DNA of 64,000 nucleotides from Miscanthus floridulus. Lineage: Eukaryota > Streptophyta > Magnoliopsida > Poales > Poaceae. The position numbers and the translations under genes are program-made. Below, piece after piece: positions 58,881 to 64,000 of this stretch (position 1 is the first letter of the stretch; the number at the start of each line of letters is the position of its first letter). The stretch spans positions 78,819,928 through 78,883,927 of the forward strand of contig NC_089583.1 in assembly GCF_019320115.1 (NCBI RefSeq), written 5' to 3'. The notes beneath the pieces are model-generated. The model searched no databases and had not been told where the DNA came from. It worked only from the letters and a program-made list of their open reading frames with translations.

Positions 58881-61656
58881 AGGTTAGCGTTGACCTAAGA
58901 ATGCATTTCCTTCTCCAGTTGCTTAGCTCTACTCCTTGTAATTGGACCCACTATATCAGATATAGTTTCATTAGGAGGTGGAGAGGAGTTGATGCTAGAG
59001 GTGTCCTCATTAGCCTCCCCCACTTGAGAAGGAGTCGTCCTCTACTCAAACTCACCAACAAATGGAAGCAAATCTTTGACATTGAATGTTGTACTCACAT
59101 TGGAATATTCAGGGGAAGCTCAATTTTGTAAGCATTATCATTTATCTTTTCGAGAACCTAGAAGGGACCATCAACCCGTGGGGATAACTTACTCTTGCGC
59201 CATTGGGGAAATCGATCCTTGCGTAGATGCAACCACACGAGGTCACCGGGCTAGAACGTAACTTTCTTCTTACCTTTGTTCACGTGCTTTACATACTGTG
59301 CAGATTTTTTCTCAATATTCCTTCTTGTGTCAGCATGTAGCTTCTTAATAAATTCTGATCTCTTTGCCGCATCCATGTTAACTTGTTCCTATAATGGTAA
59401 AGGCAAAAGATCCATGGGTGTATGTGGTTTAAAACCATAAACAATTTCAAAGGGACAAAAATTTGTTGTTGAATGTACTGCCCTGTTATAAGCAAATTCG
59501 ACGTGTGGAAGGCATTCTTCCCACATCTTCAGATTCTTTTTTAGCACAACCCTCAACATTGTAGATAGAGTATGGTTGACAACTTCAGTTTGTCCAACAG
59601 TTTGTGGGTGATAGGTAGTAGAAAATAACAACTTGGTTCCAAGTTTTCCCCATAATGTCTTCCAAAAATAGCTCAAAAATTTCGTATCTCGGTCTGAAAC
59701 AATAGTCTTGGGCACTCCATGCAAACGAACTATGTCCCTGAAAAACAAGTCAGCAATGTGTGAAGCATCATCGCTCTTATGACATGGAATAAAATGTGCC
59801 ATCTTTGAGAAGCGATCTACAACAACAAAAATGGAATCCGCCCCCCTCGGAGACCGAGGTAAGCCTAGAATAAAATCCATGGATATATCTTCCCAAGGTA
59901 CATTTGGAATCGGTAATGGAATATATAAACCATGGGGATTAAGGCGGGACTTAGCTTTCAAGCAAGTTATGCACCGCTCAACATGCCGCTGGACATCACG
60001 TCTCATATGTGGCAAAAAGAAATGATCAGAAAGCATGTCCAATGTCTTTTTTACACCAAAATGACCAGGTAACCCACCAGCATGTGCTTCCTACAAAAGA
60101 AAATTGAGGAGAGAGCAAGCTGGAATACATAATTTGTTAGTCCGAAATAAGAATCCATCATGCACATAGAATTTATCCCATCCTTTGCCAACAATGCACT
60201 TAGAGAAAGGTTCTTTAAAATCAGAATCATTAGCATAAAGTGTTTTAACTGATTCCAATCCAAGCACTTTTGTATCTAGTTGTGTAATCAAACCACATCT
60301 TCTTGACAAAGCATCTGCAACAATGTTATCTTTACCATGTTTATGTTTGACAGCATAGGGAAATGTATCAATGAACTCAATCCATTTTGCAGGGCGGCGG
60401 TTTAGTTTACCTTGGCTTTTGAGATATTTCAAAGCTTCATGATAAGAATGGATTACAAATTCTTTAGGTAATAAGTAATGTTGCCAAACTTCCAAAACTC
60501 AAACTAAGGCATAAAGCTCTTTGTCATAGATAGAGTAGTTCAGATGTGGACCATTTAGTTTTTTATAAAAATAGGCAATAGGTTTACCTTCTTGAAGTAT
60601 CACACCTCCAATGCCAATACCACATGCATCACATTCGATCTCAAAAGTCTAACCAAAGTCTGGTAGTTGTAGCAGCGGTGCTTCATAAAGCTTTCTTTTC
60701 AACTCTTTGAAGGCTTGGTCCTGTTCATCCCCCCACTTGAATGGAACATCCTTCTTTGTCAAATTGTTAAGAGGTGCAGCGATTGTGCTAAAATCTTTAA
60801 CAAAGCGCCGGTAGAAACCCACAAGACCATGGAAACTTTGAACTTGGCTCACATTTTTAGGAGTAGGCCAATCCTTTATCACTTTAACCTTCTCTTCATC
60901 AACCTGGATGCCATCTACAGTCACAACAAAACCAAGAAAAACAACACGATCTGTGCAAAAGGTGCACTTAGAAATATTTCCGTACAATTTCTCTGCTCTC
61001 AAAACAGCAAGGACTGCACGGATATGATCAAGATGTTCATCGAATGATTGACTATAGATCAAGATATCATCAAAATATACAACCATGAATTTTCCAATGA
61101 AAGCTCTTAAAACATGATTCATTAAACGCATAAAAGTTAAAGGAGCATTTGTTAAACCAAAGGGCATGACAAGCCATTCATATAAGCCAAATTTGGTCTT
61201 AAATGTTGTCTTCCATTCATCACCAATTTTCATGCGAATTTGGTGATAGCCGCTGCGTAAATCAATTTTGGTGAAAATAGTTGAGCCATTCAATTCATCT
61301 AACATGTCATCAAGCCTAGGAATGGGATTGCGATATCTTACAGTTATAGCATTGATAGCACGACAATCGACACACATGCGCCAAGACCCATCTTTCTTAG
61401 GGACCAAAAGTACTGGAACAACACAAGGTGATAGAGATTCACGAACATACCCTCTGTCCAAAAGCTCTTTTACCTGTCGCTGAATGTCTTTTGTTTCTTC
61501 AGTATTGGTGCAGTAGGCTGGATGATTTGGAAGAGAAGCACCAGGTACTAAATCAATTTGGTGCTCAATGCCACGGATGGGAGGAAGACCAGTTGGCACC
61601 TCATCAGGAAAAACATCCTTAAAGTCCTGTAATAAATCAAGAACAACATGTGGCAG
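58881..61656 (-). pseudogene. Decayed Ty3/gypsy pol: reverse transcriptase, RNase H, integrase
   Basis: On the minus strand the RT has [41 protein letters not shown] and the catalytic [11 protein letters not shown]. RNase H keeps ECDAC, DKELYAL and [10 protein letters not shown], but the IHTDHE-type motif reads IHSYHE, losing a catalytic Asp. The integrase has an HHCC finger ([21 protein letters not shown]) and the DDE residues in [19 protein letters not shown] and [10 protein letters not shown]. The C-terminus ends near PITRSRAKQLEKEM. At least five in-frame stops occur, including 60649-60651, 60499-60501 and about 60090. The 5' part is cut at 61656 by an inserted LTR, so gag and protease are not seen here. 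Confidence 0.9.
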
Positions 61657-64000
61657 TGTGGCAGAACCACCCGAAAATAGCGTACTTACGGAGGCGCTCG
61701 TCTTCCACCAGACACTAAGCACCCTGAAAGCAACTACAACGAGCGGTGTCCATCGGGCACACCCCGAGGGAGAACCCAAAAGATCCACATTTTCCTAAGG
61801 ATCCAATAATGAAAATGAGTTACAACACAAGTCCATCTCTTACATTAGAGTTTCTTAAAAGTACATTATTATAATACCAAATACAGAGTTCGGAATGATA
61901 AACAGCGGAATATTAAAAGATAGCATCTAGCGATAAGATAACGAGGATTCCGTCTGAGCCCACCAGATGGATCCTCCACACAAGAGACTCCTTAAGCGTC
62001 ACCTGCAATAGGGGTAAATAAACCCTGAGTACACAATGTACTCGCAAGACTTATCCGAAAGTGGGAATACTTTCCCGACTCCAAGGAATATGCTAGGCTT
62101 TATGGTTGCTGGTTCTCTTTTAGCCAAAAGCAGTACTAATAGTGGGTCCTTATTTATACATTATTATCATCAGCCGTATTAAGTTTTTATCTAGTCAATC
62201 TATATAAGCACCTGTGCTACTTTCAAGCAAGAGTTGAGCAATCGATACTGTTCCTTCTCCTTTTCCACTTCCAGTTCTTACTACGGTGCTAAACCGCAGA
62301 CAAGCCGTACCGGATAACCCAGCAATTTGCGAATCAATGTACCCAGCTGGGTGCCCCGAAGACACACACCTCGCTTGCGCCTTAGGCACAAGCAAGACTA
62401 ACCCACCACTCTCCTGTCCCGGGTGTCCAGGTCCCCATCCAAACTTGGACTCCAAGCCCCCGCTTCTAAATCCCGGACTCAGTGCGGTGCAAGGACCTCC
62501 ACCACCTCCTCTTCCCATCAGTCGGTCCGAAAAGAGCCGGATCCATGACAAGAGAGCAGCAAGTTTTCCCTGCACCCATACCCAAGTATGTGCTAGGGAC
62601 AATAGTCTATGACTTGCCTAGAGTCATATGCAACGACCGGTCCTTAATCGACATAGACAGGGAAAAAGTGTAACCGGGCTATGCCCTGTTGGCCACAGGA
62701 CACAACCCCTCACACCCACCAGTACCAAATCCACATCCCTGTCCAGTCACCATTTTCCTTTCCATTATTTCATCATGATATCATAGTTTAATCACCTATT
62801 TGCGAGTAACGGCAGGTTACTCACGCTACTGACATCCTGAGCATAGCAGCTACTCGACCTGTACTAGTAGGACTCATGGTGGATATATCTATGCATGTAG
62901 TTTCCATAAAATGCCTATAACATAAATGTGTATCATATAAATATATTCAGTGATCATTTAAAAATAGGGGTTATGCACCGGGGCTTGCCTTGGGCAGGTG
63001 CCGGGTCAGCAAGGTCAGTACCAATAGGCTCCTAGGCTCCCTCCTGTGTGAAGAGCTCCTCCTCGTACTCCTCGATCACCTCGTCGTACTCTAGCTCATC
63101 GACGGGTACAAAGTCTACCTGTTTGTGATCTACATGAAATGACGATGCACTGATTAACACTACGGCAACAGCAATTCTCAATGCAAAAGTACCTCTATTA
63201 CTTTACTAAGTGAGATCTACCCACTAAAGTCTAAGCTACATACCAGCACTACTAACAAGTATGAACGTGTCCTACATTCTTACGGTGACTACGGATATTC
63301 ATACTCCTAATGCCAGTTTACGATACATACTAGAAAGCAAGGATAATAACTACGCCATTAAATGACTCATTCTATGGTTACCATTTCTACAGCAAGTATA
63401 TAAATGCCTAAGGAACCTACTGTAACGATTTCAAAGCTAAAGCTATTGTCGGTTTACCACAACAATTCCTGCAATTAAAGATCGATATACCGCTAAGCTC
63501 TCTACTTCAATCTTATGAGCCTACCATCCTAACAGTTAATGGTGAACTAACTATACTAACAGGTAGATGACATTTTTGCGAACCTAACAAACTTAGTTTC
63601 GCTATTTTTGGACAACCATGCAATTTACTATGATTTATCGAAGTTGGATTCATAACAGAAAATAACTAAGCATTTCTAATTTCAGGAAATAATGAAAACC
63701 GAAACCTCCTTTGCCGGCCCACAACGCGCGGCCCAGCCCAGCGCGTTACCCTGCCCGCGCGCGACGGTAGGCCAGTACGCGGCCCACGTGGAGGCGCGGC
63801 CCAGCCAGCCAACGACCCGCGATGGTGACGGCCTGCACGCAAATGCGATTATGCACGGGCACCCCTGAACTACAACGAAATCGCAGCGAACTCTAAGTCA
63901 CTATTGAATCAGTCTATGCTTTTACAATAGCACCCTCCGACTTCTACGTCTTCACTGCGGCGAAGTCCCTGACCATCCAGGGCGCGCACCGGTGCGACGG
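61657..64000 (-). repeat. LTR inserted in the gypsy pol; same family as 15768-21963 (continues past window)
   Basis: On the minus strand this LTR ends GGTGGTTCTGCCACA, like the CGGTTCTGCGACA end of the giant solo LTR. Shared landmarks follow in the same order: GTACTCAGGGTTTATTTACC (about 62030), GGCAAGCCCCGGTGCAT (about 62980) and a GC-rich block at 63700-64000. Pol homology begins exactly beyond it, with GGCAG at 61652-61656 as a candidate TSD. The other end is outside, so solo versus full element is undecided. The ORFs at 62195-62673 are not supported as genes. Confidence 0.75.

Noticed and set aside
61657..61788. N-terminal 44 codons of the gypsy RT ORF
   Set aside because: This segment is LTR sequence that happens to be in frame; pol homology begins after it.

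Overview
This window is plant nuclear DNA, almost certainly from a panicoid grass and probably Andropogoneae (the sugarcane, sorghum and Miscanthus group). The evidence is intron-containing genes with GT-AG junctions, GC-rich first exons, Sirevirus and gypsy LTRs, CACTA transposons with 'tagtcccggttggt' subterminal repeats, tRNA-derived SINEs and many short MITEs. No species is claimed. There is one 100-N assembly gap (57731-57830).

Layout. 1-9466 is nested retrotransposons: the 3' end of a Sirevirus-like copia element abuts the 3' half of a gypsy element that carries a degenerate antisense ORF. 10607-12680 is a complete small non-autonomous LTR element with target-site duplications (TSDs) and a 37-bp tandem array. 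13321-13888 (-) looks like the first exon of a DNA-3-methyladenine glycosylase gene whose remaining exons are not visible. 15768-21963 is a very long solo LTR with internal duplications. 22-26 kb holds MITEs, a SINE, a second solo LTR and a MITE set in (TA)n.

The gene island is 26.7-42 kb. It holds a PSMD9-like proteasome assembly chaperone (-) and a divergent COX17 copper chaperone (+). It also holds a ubiquitin-RUB/NEDD8 fusion (+) convergent with an NPY-type BTB/NPH3 gene (-). All four open cleanly when exons are joined and all look intact. Two act in the ubiquitin/proteasome field and NPH3 proteins are linked to CUL3 ligases, but nothing shows that the neighbourhood is more than coincidence.

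42-48 kb is intergenic and rich in MITEs, including a long foldback element just upstream of the NPY gene. 47956-57730 is CACTA territory with a Transposase_24/Ulp1-type gene and a tnp2 transposase gene, both broken by nonsense codons. 57831-64000 is a decayed gypsy pol, interrupted at 61657 by an LTR of the same family as the 15.8-22 kb solo LTR.

I found no candidate for a new multi-gene biological system. The most unusual items are a SINE fused to an inverted copy of the COX17 3' region, the internally duplicated giant LTR, the MITE embedded in (TA)n, and the glycosylase gene left with only its first exon.
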